DNA of 64,000 bases from Chitinophagaceae bacterium. GTDB taxonomy: Bacteria; Bacteroidota; Bacteroidia; Chitinophagales; Chitinophagaceae. Below, one piece after another: positions 36,848-45,690 of this stretch; the first letter of the stretch is position 1; every line of letters starts with the position of its first letter. Position numbers and translations under genes: made by a program. The notes below the pieces were generated by a model that was given only the letters and a program-made list of their open reading frames with translations, did no database searches and was not told the origin of the DNA. The stretch covers positions 930,001 through 994,000 of the forward strand of contig JADBXR010000002.1 of the NCBI GenBank assembly GCA_020403425.1, read 5' to 3'.

Positions 36848-36871
36848 GTCCCTGGGTAAACACCCAGGGAC
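36848..36871 (-). terminator. Terminator after the haloperoxidase operon
   Basis: A 10-bp stem GTCCCTGGGT / ACCCAGGGAC with loop AAAC. On the minus strand it is followed by CTTTTCTA. It lies 44 bp after the haloperoxidase stop and would end the GH65-to-haloperoxidase transcript. Confidence 0.8.
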
Positions 36872-36915
36872 CGTTCAATAAACAGCCATTTATTGCTTCC
36901 TTTAACATAAGAACA

Positions 36916-38466
36916 TCATTGATCCGCTCCATCGGCTTTTGCACGGGCCACTGCATACGCACCTACTTTCTTACCGGTAACGAGGCCCACTTCACAATCG
37001 CTCCGGTAATGGATCCCCCCGTACATACGCGATACGGAAGCTTCCTGTGCCATGGCCTGGTAGGCATTGGCTTTTTCCGGCACGATATATCCCAGTATCT
37101 CTGCCGCTGCACCACTGAAAGTGGAATGGCCTGAAATATAAGAGGGGAAATTAGGCAAGCCTGTCAGTGTTTTGATGGAAGGGTCCAGCTGAGAAGGTCT
37201 TGGATTGAAATAAGTGAATTTGGTATCCCAGCAAACGATCGCTGCATCCATCTGCGACATATTCAGTAGCGCAAGGTTCCTTGCCCATCGTACCTCACTG
37301 AAATTTTTGCCCAGGAAATCCTGAATGGCAATAGCGTTCCAATGCCCCGGAGGCGTGGACGTAGCCACTCCGTCGGCCCAGAACTGTACAATACGAATTC
37401 GCTCCCTGGTAGGATGATCCACAAGATCCTTGATCTCCGCAGTTTCCTTCTTCATCTGTTCACTACCAGTTAACGGTGGTGGGCCGGGACGCAGGGTAGC
37501 AGTAGTATTCGCATCGAACAGGAAGGGAGTCACTTTACCAAACAGGGGCAGCATAGGTGGTCGCTTGGGAACTTCCTGACTGATCCAGGGTATTTCGCCC
37601 CTGCCCACGGTATTGGTCTCCAGCGCTGTCCAATCAGCTGCCGTACCTCCGGCAGCGCCAGCTTTATCCGTCCTTGCCCTTGCCGTGAATTTCTGCGCCA
37701 CCAGTCTGCCCAGTGCCTCACCCGCTTCAATATCACTGCGGGTAGCGGTACCGGCAGTGATGGCGGCCAGTTCATGTTCCTCCAGTTTCTGTTGGATATT
37801 GGCTATCTCACCGGGAAACAATAGCTTCATCATTTCCGCTGTCACACCAGCTACCACAGCCGCTTCGGAGGGGTAAGAAGGAAGGTCTGTCTGTGGCAAT
37901 ACCGCCGCTACACCCGCATCATTCTTATACGGTGCCGCACGGTTATAAAGTTTCTTATAATACCAGGCAGCCACCAGTGCATCGTATTGCGCGGCACTGA
38001 TATAGGCATAGGCCCTGGCCGAATAAGGAGGATTGGCAAAAGGGAACAAAGGATATGCGAACGGATTAGCTGCACTGGGCGCAGGATAGGTACCATCTGC
38101 ATTCTGATAAGGTGGCAGGTTATACTTGGCCACCAGGTCGCGCATGATCTCGTTCCAGCGTAATACAGAACCAGCACCCCAATAAGCTATCCTGGCACGT
38201 TGTTCCCCTGAAATATTCTTTTGCAGGGCTTTGATCTCATTCAGTTCTGCCGCATATCCTGGCGTGTTGACAGCTGCAGGTGCAGCTACCGCGAACTCAG
38301 TGGGACCGGTCAGTAATACCGGCTGCCAGGTACCGGCATTGATATCGGTCTTGGCAGGCGCCAGTGCCGGCAAATCATCGGTAACATTGGGTACCGCTTT
38401 ATTACAGGCCAACTGGGTGGTAATGATCGCTGTTATGGTGATACTTGCTAAAATGACTTTTTTCAT
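36916..38466 (-). CDS. Vanadium-dependent haloperoxidase / PAP2 phosphatase lipoprotein
   Basis: A lipoprotein of about 516 residues (MKKVILASITITAI, lipobox QLAC, Cys21). The full PAP2/haloperoxidase signature is present: K416-x6-R423-P (KFTYFNPRP), GHS with H447 (SYISGHSTFSG) and R-x5-H486-x3-D490 (SRMYGGIHYRSD). These residues bind vanadate in haloperoxidases and phosphate in acid phosphatases, so either activity is possible. The all-helical length fits the haloperoxidase group better. It starts 1 bp after the barrel gene stop and is the last gene before a terminator. Confidence 0.85.
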   Translation of the reverse strand: MKKVILASITITAIITTQLACNKAVPNVTDDLPALAPAKTDINAGTWQPVLLTGPTEFAVAAPAAVNTPGYAAELNEIKALQKNISGEQRARIAYWGAGSVLRWNEIMRDLVAKYNLPPYQNADGTYPAPSAANPFAYPLFPFANPPYSARAYAYISAAQYDALVAAWYYKKLYNRAAPYKNDAGVAAVLPQTDLPSYPSEAAVVAGVTAEMMKLLFPGEIANIQQKLEEHELAAITAGTATRSDIEAGEALGRLVAQKFTARARTDKAGAAGGTAADWTALETNTVGRGEIPWISQEVPKRPPMLPLFGKVTPFLFDANTTATLRPGPPPLTGSEQMKKETAEIKDLVDHPTRERIRIVQFWADGVATSTPPGHWNAIAIQDFLGKNFSEVRWARNLALLNMSQMDAAIVCWDTKFTYFNPRPSQLDPSIKTLTGLPNFPSYISGHSTFSGAAAEILGYIVPEKANAYQAMAQEASVSRMYGGIHYRSDCEVGLVTGKKVGAYAVARAKADGADQ

Positions 38467-38467
38467 A

Positions 38468-39442
38468 CTAATTATATTTTTCGGATGAAGTGGATTTTTT
38501 GGCGCTCTTCTCTTTTTTCGAAAAATCGAGGATATAAAAGACACCGCCATTGATACTGCTTGCCTGCCCTACATTGCGGCCGGCCAGTGTAACACTTCCT
38601 CCTCCTATCAGTGATAGACCATCTACTGCATGGATATCATACTTGATATTGATACCTGCTGTAGTGGCATTCATGCGGTTACTGGGAAAAGGCATATTGT
38701 TCCGGGTAATATCAAAACCTCCCTGTGTGTTAGATTGGTTCAGTATCGCCTCGGCGATCATCCGGCCACTGCGCCAACCGGTTCTCAGCTGGTAGTTTAC
38801 CATATTCGGCATGAACACTTCATTGGTAAGATGACTTTCGGTGGTATAATAAGAATCACGGTCGATCGTGATATTACTTCTGTACACATAGGTGCCCGAA
38901 ACCGTGACGAAGAAATTTTTCACCTGGTAATCCAGCATGGCACGTAACGAAAGGTTGGTACTGTGCAGTCCGATAGACATGGGCAGGAAATCAGGCGTAT
39001 AATTGGAAACAGGAAAAGAGATACCTCCAAGACCATATACAGAAAAGAGGCCCTTGCCCAGTTTGGTCTCAACCGGCATCCATTTGGCCCACAAGGAAAG
39101 GTCCTGCAACCCTTTCATGCCATGCAGTGTTCCCGCAGAGGCTTTGGTGGTCACATACGGAAGACCGAACAACAGGTTCAGCTTATCAGAGACGCCGTAA
39201 TTGCCCATTACGGCATACATATTGGCAGACACGGTACCCAGGTTATCATTGTTACGCTTCAGGGTGCCTTCCCAATAATTGCTCCAGGCCGAGTGATTGT
39301 ACATAAGACCCGTACAGAAATTATTCTTGCTCATCATGATCGCATCCATATCTGTCTGGGCAGAAAGTCGGATACATGAGATGACAGTAAATATTACAAC
39401 CAGGCCGTATTGTTTGCAACGGCCTGTTATTGATCGTATCAT
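38468..39442 (-). CDS. Outer-membrane beta-barrel protein (Phenol_MetA_deg-like)
   Basis: An exported protein of about 324 residues. After a signal peptide (YGLVVIFTVISCIRLSAQ) come repeated amphipathic strands with turns, such as LNLLFGLPYVT, GLQDLSLWAKW and LFSVYGLGGISFPVSNY. This layout matches barrels of the MetA-pathway or general transporter type, which pass hydrophobic or aromatic compounds. It is followed by the haloperoxidase with a 1-bp gap and lies 76 bp after a second barrel gene, so the two barrels and their enzymes are likely co-made. Confidence 0.7.
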   Translation of the reverse strand: MIRSITGRCKQYGLVVIFTVISCIRLSAQTDMDAIMMSKNNFCTGLMYNHSAWSNYWEGTLKRNNDNLGTVSANMYAVMGNYGVSDKLNLLFGLPYVTTKASAGTLHGMKGLQDLSLWAKWMPVETKLGKGLFSVYGLGGISFPVSNYTPDFLPMSIGLHSTNLSLRAMLDYQVKNFFVTVSGTYVYRSNITIDRDSYYTTESHLTNEVFMPNMVNYQLRTGWRSGRMIAEAILNQSNTQGGFDITRNNMPFPSNRMNATTAGINIKYDIHAVDGLSLIGGGSVTLAGRNVGQASSINGGVFYILDFSKKEKSAKKSTSSEKYN

Positions 39443-39518
39443 AACAGAGATTTTTAGGTACACGGCATAACTTGCCCAACTGGTTGGACAGCATACACTG
39501 TAAAAAAGATATCCTTAC

Positions 39519-40601
39519 TTAGAACCGCAGTGAGAATCCGATGTTCACCGCATAATCTGCAAAAGCCGCATCGCCCTTGGTGTACTTACCTGTGAGGTCC
39601 GTGGTGATCTTATCGGCCATGCTTTGTGTACGGTTACGCGTGATAGCGATGGGTACAAAAGCATATACGTTGATCTTTTTGAACGCATAGGTAACTCCTG
39701 GTTCACCGGAAATAATATAACCGGGCCTTCTGAATCCAAGGCTTCCGCCAATGAGATCGTGTACAGGCAGACACTCGTTGCGCAGCCCCGCAGAAAAAGT
39801 GAAGCGATTTACCATCACGTTCACACCTCCGCGTAACATCAGCTGATCGGGTACGCTCATGACATCGCTGCCATTGGCCAGTGCGGTGGCCGAAGGTGTT
39901 CCGCCGCGTGCGGTTGAAGTTCCGTTCTGCTCCCTGGGATTGATGAGATAATAGAAATTGGTGTACAGACTGATATTGTGTGTGAGGTTATAGTAGGCAT
40001 TCAGCTCTGTGGTAATACCGGTACCGCCATCGCCCAATTGGATGGATTGGTCTACCGGGCCTGTCAGTACCGTTCCCGGAGTGGTTGTGTAAAAACGGCC
40101 TGTGTACCTGTAATCGCCGGTAGGCAGTTTCAGGCCTAAGCCCACCTGTACATTACCTCTGCTGTGTTTGGCAGGATCTAGCAACCAGTAGGAAGCCCAT
40201 ACCCTGATGTCGCCCAGGCCAAAGGAAGAAGTGGTATGTCTTTCTTTGCCGCCGTGTTCATATAAGGAGGAGCGGGTATTGGAGATGATGGGAAGGTCGG
40301 CAGAAACAGACCAGCGACTGTTCAGGATACGGGTTACCGCAACATCCATGGTATACGCGTGGTTGATGACCTGCGTGCCGGCTTCCACCCTTTGTTTCTG
40401 TTCCACATCTCCAACAAAATGTTTGTAAGAGTTGAAATAACGGTTGTTGATATTTAAGATCCATTTTTTATCGGAAGAATCGGTACCGTGTTCCATGGAA
40501 GTGCACAGACCGCCTACACTTTTGATGGCAACACAGCCCTGGGCCTCTGCCCGCGACGAAAGTGCAAGCAATAGGGTGATTACAATGAAATATGATTTCA
40601 T
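39519..40601 (-). CDS. Outer-membrane beta-barrel protein (Phenol_MetA_deg-like)
   Basis: A 360-residue exported protein with signal peptide MKSYFIVITLLLALSSRAEA. The segments WSVSADLPIIS, FGLGDIRVWASYWLL and VQVGLGLKLPTGDY are characteristic of the MetA-pathway barrel family, named from phenol degradation clusters. The C-terminus ends in NIGFSLRF, an aromatic-ended strand expected for Bam-inserted barrels. It lies 41 bp after a haloperoxidase gene and is paired with a second, diverged barrel downstream. Cargo is unknown; small hydrophobic or aromatic compounds are possible. Confidence 0.75.
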   Translation of the reverse strand: MKSYFIVITLLLALSSRAEAQGCVAIKSVGGLCTSMEHGTDSSDKKWILNINNRYFNSYKHFVGDVEQKQRVEAGTQVINHAYTMDVAVTRILNSRWSVSADLPIISNTRSSLYEHGGKERHTTSSFGLGDIRVWASYWLLDPAKHSRGNVQVGLGLKLPTGDYRYTGRFYTTTPGTVLTGPVDQSIQLGDGGTGITTELNAYYNLTHNISLYTNFYYLINPREQNGTSTARGGTPSATALANGSDVMSVPDQLMLRGGVNVMVNRFTFSAGLRNECLPVHDLIGGSLGFRRPGYIISGEPGVTYAFKKINVYAFVPIAITRNRTQSMADKITTDLTGKYTKGDAAFADYAVNIGFSLRF

Positions 40602-40642
40602 ACAGTCTTTTTAAGCGATGAGTAATGGTTGTGAAAAAGAAC

Positions 40643-41971
40643 CTATTTCTTTTTCATCTTCAAACGATCGGCCACCAGCTGGCCAACCTTGGCTCCTATA
40701 TCGGTACTGATGATACAGGAGTTGTGAAAATGCAAACCACCATAAAAGCGCGCCCAGTTATTCTCGAGGGCAGCATCACGGAACGACTTGAAGGATCGGT
40801 TCTTGATACCGAATTCCAATTCCGTAGAGTCTGTATAGGCAAAATTGTCGCCATACACACTGGTCAGTGCTTCGGCGGCAGCTGAAGAAATGGTTGAGTG
40901 CCCGCAAGTATATTCAGGGAACGCGGGGGTTTGCAGGTAAGGGCGCCAATTGGGATCAAGGTACTTGTTGATCACCGTTTCGGGTCTTACGGTATTGTAT
41001 TCGTATTTCACATACCAGCATTGGATGAAAGCATCGAACAAGGCAATACTGGTCTTGGCAAATGCATACACGGTCTCTGCGTAGTCGGATTTGGCCTGCT
41101 TGGCGGCAATTCCTATCACACTCATCCAGTGGCCGGATGGTGAGAATTTTTTACTACCGTACATAACGTGACCGGTAACATTCATTTTAAAAGGATTGTC
41201 ATCCCAGAATTCAGCAATATGTTTCTGTTCATCCGTCAGACTGTCCACGGCATTTTTGATCGCCATCACTTCCTTGTAATATTTGCTGTTCTTGTCAGTG
41301 ATATTAAAATCAGGTGGCGGCGGTGGTGCAAAAATTGAGGCACTGTCAAGCACCATGGTACGGATCTCCTGCCAATGAGGCTCTGCGGCTGAAGCATACA
41401 TAGGCGGTGTGGGCACCCATCTTCCGGGTATATCCTTCACCGTGTATTTTTCAGCGCCCCTGGTCTCCAGGTAATTGTCCTTCTTGCTCCAGCGGATGAT
41501 AGAGGCAGACACACTGTCGGCCAGCACCTGTGATGCTTTTTCCACCTTACGGGGCAAACCTTTTTTCCGGGCCAACTGTAAAATACTGTCTTTGTATGCC
41601 TGCAGACTTCCTTCCGGAAATGTTACCGATTCACCCACTTTCATGTAAGCCAATAAGGCAGCCAGTTCCGGATCTGCATCCTTATCCGTAGGCGGAAGGG
41701 ATACCTTATCGAAGCCTTTTAGCTGTCCTACCAGTGATTGGTATTGATCGGGATGCGCAGATGCCATGATCTCATAAGCGGCCACGGCTGCATATACATA
41801 ATTACGTGCTGCCACCATTGGCGGAAAATTATTTCCCATGACCACGGTGTTCAACTCATGAACTGTCTGACTGAATAATTCCGGATTGTGCAGATAGGTC
41901 TTGTACTCGTTGCTCTGACGACAGGCATACAAACACAATACTGCACAAAGACCCATGACGAGTCTTTTCAT
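40643..41971 (-). CDS. Vanadium-dependent haloperoxidase-like PAP2 lipoprotein, altered motif
   Basis: A 442-residue lipoprotein (MKRLVMGLCAVLCLYAC, Cys17). The PAP2/haloperoxidase motifs are K322-x6-R329-P (KYEYNTVRP), H358 in TCGHSTIS and R-x5-H414 (RFYGGLHFHNS). The aspartate expected four residues after H414 is Ser418 here, unlike in the paralogue at 36916-38466. That aspartate normally orients the histidine, so activity may be changed. An extended family N-terminal helical domain is present. It lies between the unrecognised 42030 gene and a barrel gene on one strand. Confidence 0.82.
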   Translation of the reverse strand: MKRLVMGLCAVLCLYACRQSNEYKTYLHNPELFSQTVHELNTVVMGNNFPPMVAARNYVYAAVAAYEIMASAHPDQYQSLVGQLKGFDKVSLPPTDKDADPELAALLAYMKVGESVTFPEGSLQAYKDSILQLARKKGLPRKVEKASQVLADSVSASIIRWSKKDNYLETRGAEKYTVKDIPGRWVPTPPMYASAAEPHWQEIRTMVLDSASIFAPPPPPDFNITDKNSKYYKEVMAIKNAVDSLTDEQKHIAEFWDDNPFKMNVTGHVMYGSKKFSPSGHWMSVIGIAAKQAKSDYAETVYAFAKTSIALFDAFIQCWYVKYEYNTVRPETVINKYLDPNWRPYLQTPAFPEYTCGHSTISSAAAEALTSVYGDNFAYTDSTELEFGIKNRSFKSFRDAALENNWARFYGGLHFHNSCIISTDIGAKVGQLVADRLKMKKK

Positions 41972-42029
41972 ATGCTATAAATTAAAGGAAACAAAAATTA
42001 GTTGATAACGGATGCTTAATGAACCAACA

Positions 42030-42611
42030 TCAGGCTTGTGGCGGTTTGTCCAGCCGGCTGAGGTACACAGATTTCATGTCGGCAGAAACCACCGTGTTCC
42101 AGGTTCCAGACAGATCAGAATCCCTAAACTGCCAGGAAAAGAAATCGTGATCATTGGTGAAATCCTGGATCTGGAATTTCGCCGAATGATGGTTGTGCGA
42201 AGGAGCCTTCTTGGAAGAAGTATTGTTGGTTACAAAATCGTTGGCTAAACTGGCGAACTGGTCGCGTGCGTTCTTGATGCCTGCCTTCGCCATATTGGGA
42301 ATACAGAGCAATTCCAGTGAATCCTGGTAAAAACGGCGTTTCACATAAGTGTAGGTAACCCCTTTGATCTCAATGCTACCCTCCACCCTTTCAAATTTCT
42401 CGGAGCTGCTTCCATAAGGCAGGCTGGCCGGTACTTTGATGCGGAGCAGATCCGCCTCATCATACAGCTCCCTATCCAGTGCTGCCTGCAAATGCGCTTC
42501 CGCCCTCAGTTCAAAATAGTTGGTGAGCAGTCGGTAACCTCCCCAGTTAAAGAGAAGTATTCCCAATAGCAGTATGGAAGCAAAACGTTTCAATCTGTGT
42601 GAAAATAACAT
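42030..42611 (-). CDS. Membrane-anchored protein of unknown family
   Basis: A protein of about 193 residues starting MLFSHRLKRFASILLLG. One N-terminal membrane segment (ILLLGILLFNWGGYRLL) is followed by a soluble, probably periplasmic part with FELRAEAHLQAALDRELYDE, a likely helix, and later beta-type sequence with VEGSIEIKGVTYTYVKRRFYQD. A His-rich patch SHNHHS lies near residue 140. I do not recognise the family. It starts 1 bp after the GH65 stop and sits between that hydrolase and a haloperoxidase, so it is likely co-translated and may be part of the same machine. Confidence 0.65.
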   Translation of the reverse strand: MLFSHRLKRFASILLLGILLFNWGGYRLLTNYFELRAEAHLQAALDRELYDEADLLRIKVPASLPYGSSSEKFERVEGSIEIKGVTYTYVKRRFYQDSLELLCIPNMAKAGIKNARDQFASLANDFVTNNTSSKKAPSHNHHSAKFQIQDFTNDHDFFSWQFRDSDLSGTWNTVVSADMKSVYLSRLDKPPQA

Positions 42612-42612
42612 A

Positions 42613-44649
42613 TTATTTTTTAACCGAAAACATTTTCTTTTCCACGCCAACCCCAGTGATAGTAAGGCTTTTCCACTGTTTTGGCAGGGCAGATCTTATC
42701 TGCGTGATGCCCTGCGGAGTGATCTCCAGCCCGCCAAAACCCATTAACATGCTCTGTATCAATCCTCCAGCACCCGTGGCGAAATAGGGATTGGTTCCCC
42801 CCTTCGTCTCTGCGATCACCCGGAACGGGGGATTCAGGTTGGGCTGATAACCATCTTTGAAAAAATGGAGGGCTTTGTCCCCATCACCCAGCCTGGCATA
42901 CAACAAGGCAAAAACAGCCTGTGTCATGGCAGGTGTGCCTTCATTCGGTACACGGGTCTCATAGTATTCAAGGTCCTTCCGTATCTGTTTGGGATCTGTG
43001 ATCTCCTTCAGTGGATACGACAACAGATTCACATCCGCCTGTTTGATGCCTTCGCCTTTATAGTTGGCATGTTCCTGTGTGACGCCGTTCTCCATTTTCA
43101 GTATGGGAATATTGGCTGCTACATTCATCCAGTCGGGATCTGCCGCGATACCCAATAATTTTGCAGCGGAACTGGCATGTTGCAAAACGGCTTTGGCAGA
43201 AGCATTGGTCCAGGCATTGTTGTCTACATTCTCCGCCCACTCATCTGCTGCCACCACATTTTTGATCTCGTATCTACCTGGTCCATTACGCTCTACCCGG
43301 CTTGCCCAGAAATCGGCCGTCTCTTTCAGGATGGGCCAACCTCTTTCTTTCAGCCATTCCTTATCCTGGGTCACACAATAATAGTTCCAGGCCGCAATAC
43401 CCACACAGGCCGTGATATGGTGCTCAAAAGGTCCACTCAATGCCCATACCGGTGTTTCCTCCACTCCTGTGGCCGCACTTTCCCAGGGGAACATGGCGCC
43501 TTTGTATCCATGGTTAAAGGCATTGCGTTTGGCAGCAGCCAAACGGTTATAGCGATATTCTACCAGGCTCTTCGCCATTTCAGGGTGCAGTACCAGGATG
43601 GACGGGTACATCCAGAGCTCCGTATCCCAGAACACATGGCCATTGTATCCCAGTCCGCTCAGCCCCATGGGCGACGGACTCATATCCGTTCCTTCCCGAA
43701 CAAAGGAATAGAGATGGTACAACATGCTGTGTACGTCCTGCTGCGATTGTTCATCGCCTTCGATCTTGATATCGCTTTCCCATAATGTATCCCAGGCCTT
43801 GTTATGGAAATCTATCAGCCGCTCCCTGCCTTCCAGTTTGGCAAAGATGGTCATACGCTCGGCCTCATTCAGCGGGTCGTCGTGATGTGCGGAAGTGATG
43901 GAAGACCCGGCAATGGAGAAACGATAGGTTTCCCCTGCTTTGATCTTGCGACTGAACTTCATCAGGTGCATGTTATTGTCCCACATTTCATGGATCACAC
44001 GGGGTTCATGGCCATGGGCCTCACTGAACAGGAAAGTATTGGATGCGCTCATCAGTAACTTTCCCGTAGGGCTTTTGGCCGATGAGGTAAGCAGACTGAT
44101 CACCACATGCGGGCGGTCGATCTCGTTATAATAATTCTGCACGTCCTTCAATGCGTCGGGCGCTTCCATTACGCTGGCACTGCCGATGCTGATGTCTTTT
44201 TTGGCAGTAATGCTCACATCCATCAACACCGTGAAGGGGAGCTGTCGTAAGGAGTAATACGTATAGGAAACCGTTGCTTTATCGCTGTAATCAAAAGAAG
44301 TGGTGAAACTGGCATGCCGCATATCCAGTTGCTGTTGCATGCCACTGACATCTGCCGCCCCGATCCTCCGGCCATCGATATCCAGCTGCATGTTCAGCAG
44401 GTTGAAACTGCGGAGGAAATTACTCACCCTGCCGCGGCCATACAGGTCGTAGGCACCAGCCAGCACCACATCCTTCACTTTGAATGGTTCGGGCGAAGAG
44501 ACGATACCGATCATTCCGTTGGCCACAGTGATGCCATAATATTCAGAAGGGTTTATTTTGCCGGCCGTGATCTTCCAGGGATCCTGTGCATACAAGGCAT
44601 GGGAGAAAGAGAACAACAATAGCGCGAAAAGAGCAGGCAGTCGTTTCAT
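42613..44649 (-). CDS. Periplasmic GH65 hydrolase (kojibiose hydrolase-like)
   Basis: A 678-residue exported enzyme (signal peptide MKRLPALFALLLFSFSHA, then LYAQD). The N-terminal beta-sandwich is followed by the GH65 (alpha/alpha)6 barrel with GYNGHVFWDTELWMYPS at about 334-350 and the acid motif ADEWAENVDNNAW, with E470. A second glutamate, E614 (VIAETKGG), stands where phosphorylases use phosphate, pointing to hydrolysis. The 144-residue spacing equals the E472/E616 pair I recall for Flavobacterium johnsoniae kojibiose hydrolase. Alpha-1,2-glucosides such as kojibiose are the best guess. It leads a six-gene minus-strand operon. Confidence 0.85.
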   Translation of the reverse strand: MKRLPALFALLLFSFSHALYAQDPWKITAGKINPSEYYGITVANGMIGIVSSPEPFKVKDVVLAGAYDLYGRGRVSNFLRSFNLLNMQLDIDGRRIGAADVSGMQQQLDMRHASFTTSFDYSDKATVSYTYYSLRQLPFTVLMDVSITAKKDISIGSASVMEAPDALKDVQNYYNEIDRPHVVISLLTSSAKSPTGKLLMSASNTFLFSEAHGHEPRVIHEMWDNNMHLMKFSRKIKAGETYRFSIAGSSITSAHHDDPLNEAERMTIFAKLEGRERLIDFHNKAWDTLWESDIKIEGDEQSQQDVHSMLYHLYSFVREGTDMSPSPMGLSGLGYNGHVFWDTELWMYPSILVLHPEMAKSLVEYRYNRLAAAKRNAFNHGYKGAMFPWESAATGVEETPVWALSGPFEHHITACVGIAAWNYYCVTQDKEWLKERGWPILKETADFWASRVERNGPGRYEIKNVVAADEWAENVDNNAWTNASAKAVLQHASSAAKLLGIAADPDWMNVAANIPILKMENGVTQEHANYKGEGIKQADVNLLSYPLKEITDPKQIRKDLEYYETRVPNEGTPAMTQAVFALLYARLGDGDKALHFFKDGYQPNLNPPFRVIAETKGGTNPYFATGAGGLIQSMLMGFGGLEITPQGITQIRSALPKQWKSLTITGVGVEKKMFSVKK

Positions 44650-44673
44650 ATTGCTTATTTTTACAACTATTTG

Positions 44674-44690
44674 AATACATCAAATGTATT
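44674..44690. promoter_or_regulatory. Inverted repeat in the GH65 promoter region
   Basis: AATACAT-CAA-ATGTATT is a 7-bp inverted repeat with a 3-bp spacer, in the divergent gap between the GH65 and GyrI-like genes. Its right arm overlaps TACATTTG on the minus strand, a TAnnTTTG-type box about 32 bp upstream of the GH65 start. It could be an operator; no -33 TTG was seen. Confidence 0.4.
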
Positions 44691-44757
44691 TATAAAAGAG
44701 CTGATCGTATTCATTCGGTCAATAAATAACTTAGCATCCTTTGTAACTTCATCCCGT

Positions 44758-45690
44758 ATGAAAAAGTTAGTGAGTATCTGTGGCATCCTGTTACTGGCTG
44801 CATTGATCTTTATCGTATCCTTACCCAAGGAACAGCGCTTTTCCAGCTCTGTCACCTTCGACAGCCCCCTTGAAGCTCCCACACGCCTGGTAGCTGCACC
44901 TGACCGCTGGAAAAACTGGTGGCCGGGCCAGATGGTCAACGACAGTGTGTACCGTTACCAACAGCTGGAGTTCCATATACGGAAAGTGTTATTGAACGGT
45001 TTCCAGTCGCAGGTACAGGCAGGTAAGCTGCCTATGACAGCCGACTTCAACTTTTTTGTAGCGGGCAGCCTTAGTATCCAATGCAATATCCGGGTCCTGG
45101 CAAGCTTCTCATCCAATCCTTTCGTGAAGGCCCTGCAATACCTGTCATGGTCAAAGACCCAACAGTCCGTTACCGGGTTCATGAAACAGATAGAGCAAAA
45201 CTTTACCGATACTGAGAAAGTATACGGCTGCAAGATCGAGCGCCAGCAGCTGGTGTACACTTCCTATGTTTCTCTGAAACAGTCTTTTGACCATGATCCT
45301 TCGGTTACAGGCATTGACAGCCTGGTACAGGAACTGCAACAATACATTGCCAGCAAACAGGGCAGGGAAATGGATGCACCCATCCTCAACATATCCTCGC
45401 CAACTCCGGGCAGGTATGATGTGATGGTGGCGATCGCTACGGAAAAAGATATGCCTTCTACCAACCGCTATCAATTGAAGAACATGGTATACGGAGGTTT
45501 CGTTATGGTGACCCAGGTAACCGGGGGCCGGCAAAGGATCAATGCCTGCATGCGTGAACTTGAGAACTATGTACTGGATCATAGGAAAAGTTCACCAGCC
45601 ATCCCTTATGAGCAGATGATCACGCGCCGTTCACAGGTTGCCGACAGTAATCAATGGGTGACCAAATTATATTATCCTGTTTGGAAATGA
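44758..45690 (+). CDS. Membrane-anchored SRPBCC/GyrI-like protein
   Basis: A protein of about 310 residues starting MKKLVSICGILLLAAL, a single N-terminal helix. The middle part resembles an SRPBCC-type domain (LEAPTRLVAAPDRWKNWWPG). The last ~150 residues resemble the GyrI/effector-binding fold (DAPILNISSPTPGRYDVMVAIATEKDMP, read in parts). Such proteins bind small hydrophobic ligands. It is the only plus-strand gene inside the long minus-strand cluster and separates the SusCD-VCBS block from the GH65-haloperoxidase block. Its role is unknown. Confidence 0.65.
   Translation: MKKLVSICGILLLAALIFIVSLPKEQRFSSSVTFDSPLEAPTRLVAAPDRWKNWWPGQMVNDSVYRYQQLEFHIRKVLLNGFQSQVQAGKLPMTADFNFFVAGSLSIQCNIRVLASFSSNPFVKALQYLSWSKTQQSVTGFMKQIEQNFTDTEKVYGCKIERQQLVYTSYVSLKQSFDHDPSVTGIDSLVQELQQYIASKQGREMDAPILNISSPTPGRYDVMVAIATEKDMPSTNRYQLKNMVYGGFVMVTQVTGGRQRINACMRELENYVLDHRKSSPAIPYEQMITRRSQVADSNQWVTKLYYPVWK

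Noticed and set aside
36916..38466. Simple membrane PAP2 lipid phosphatase
   Set aside because: The protein lacks the multi-helix membrane core of lipid phosphatases and has the long soluble helical body of vanadium haloperoxidases, although phosphatase activity is not excluded.
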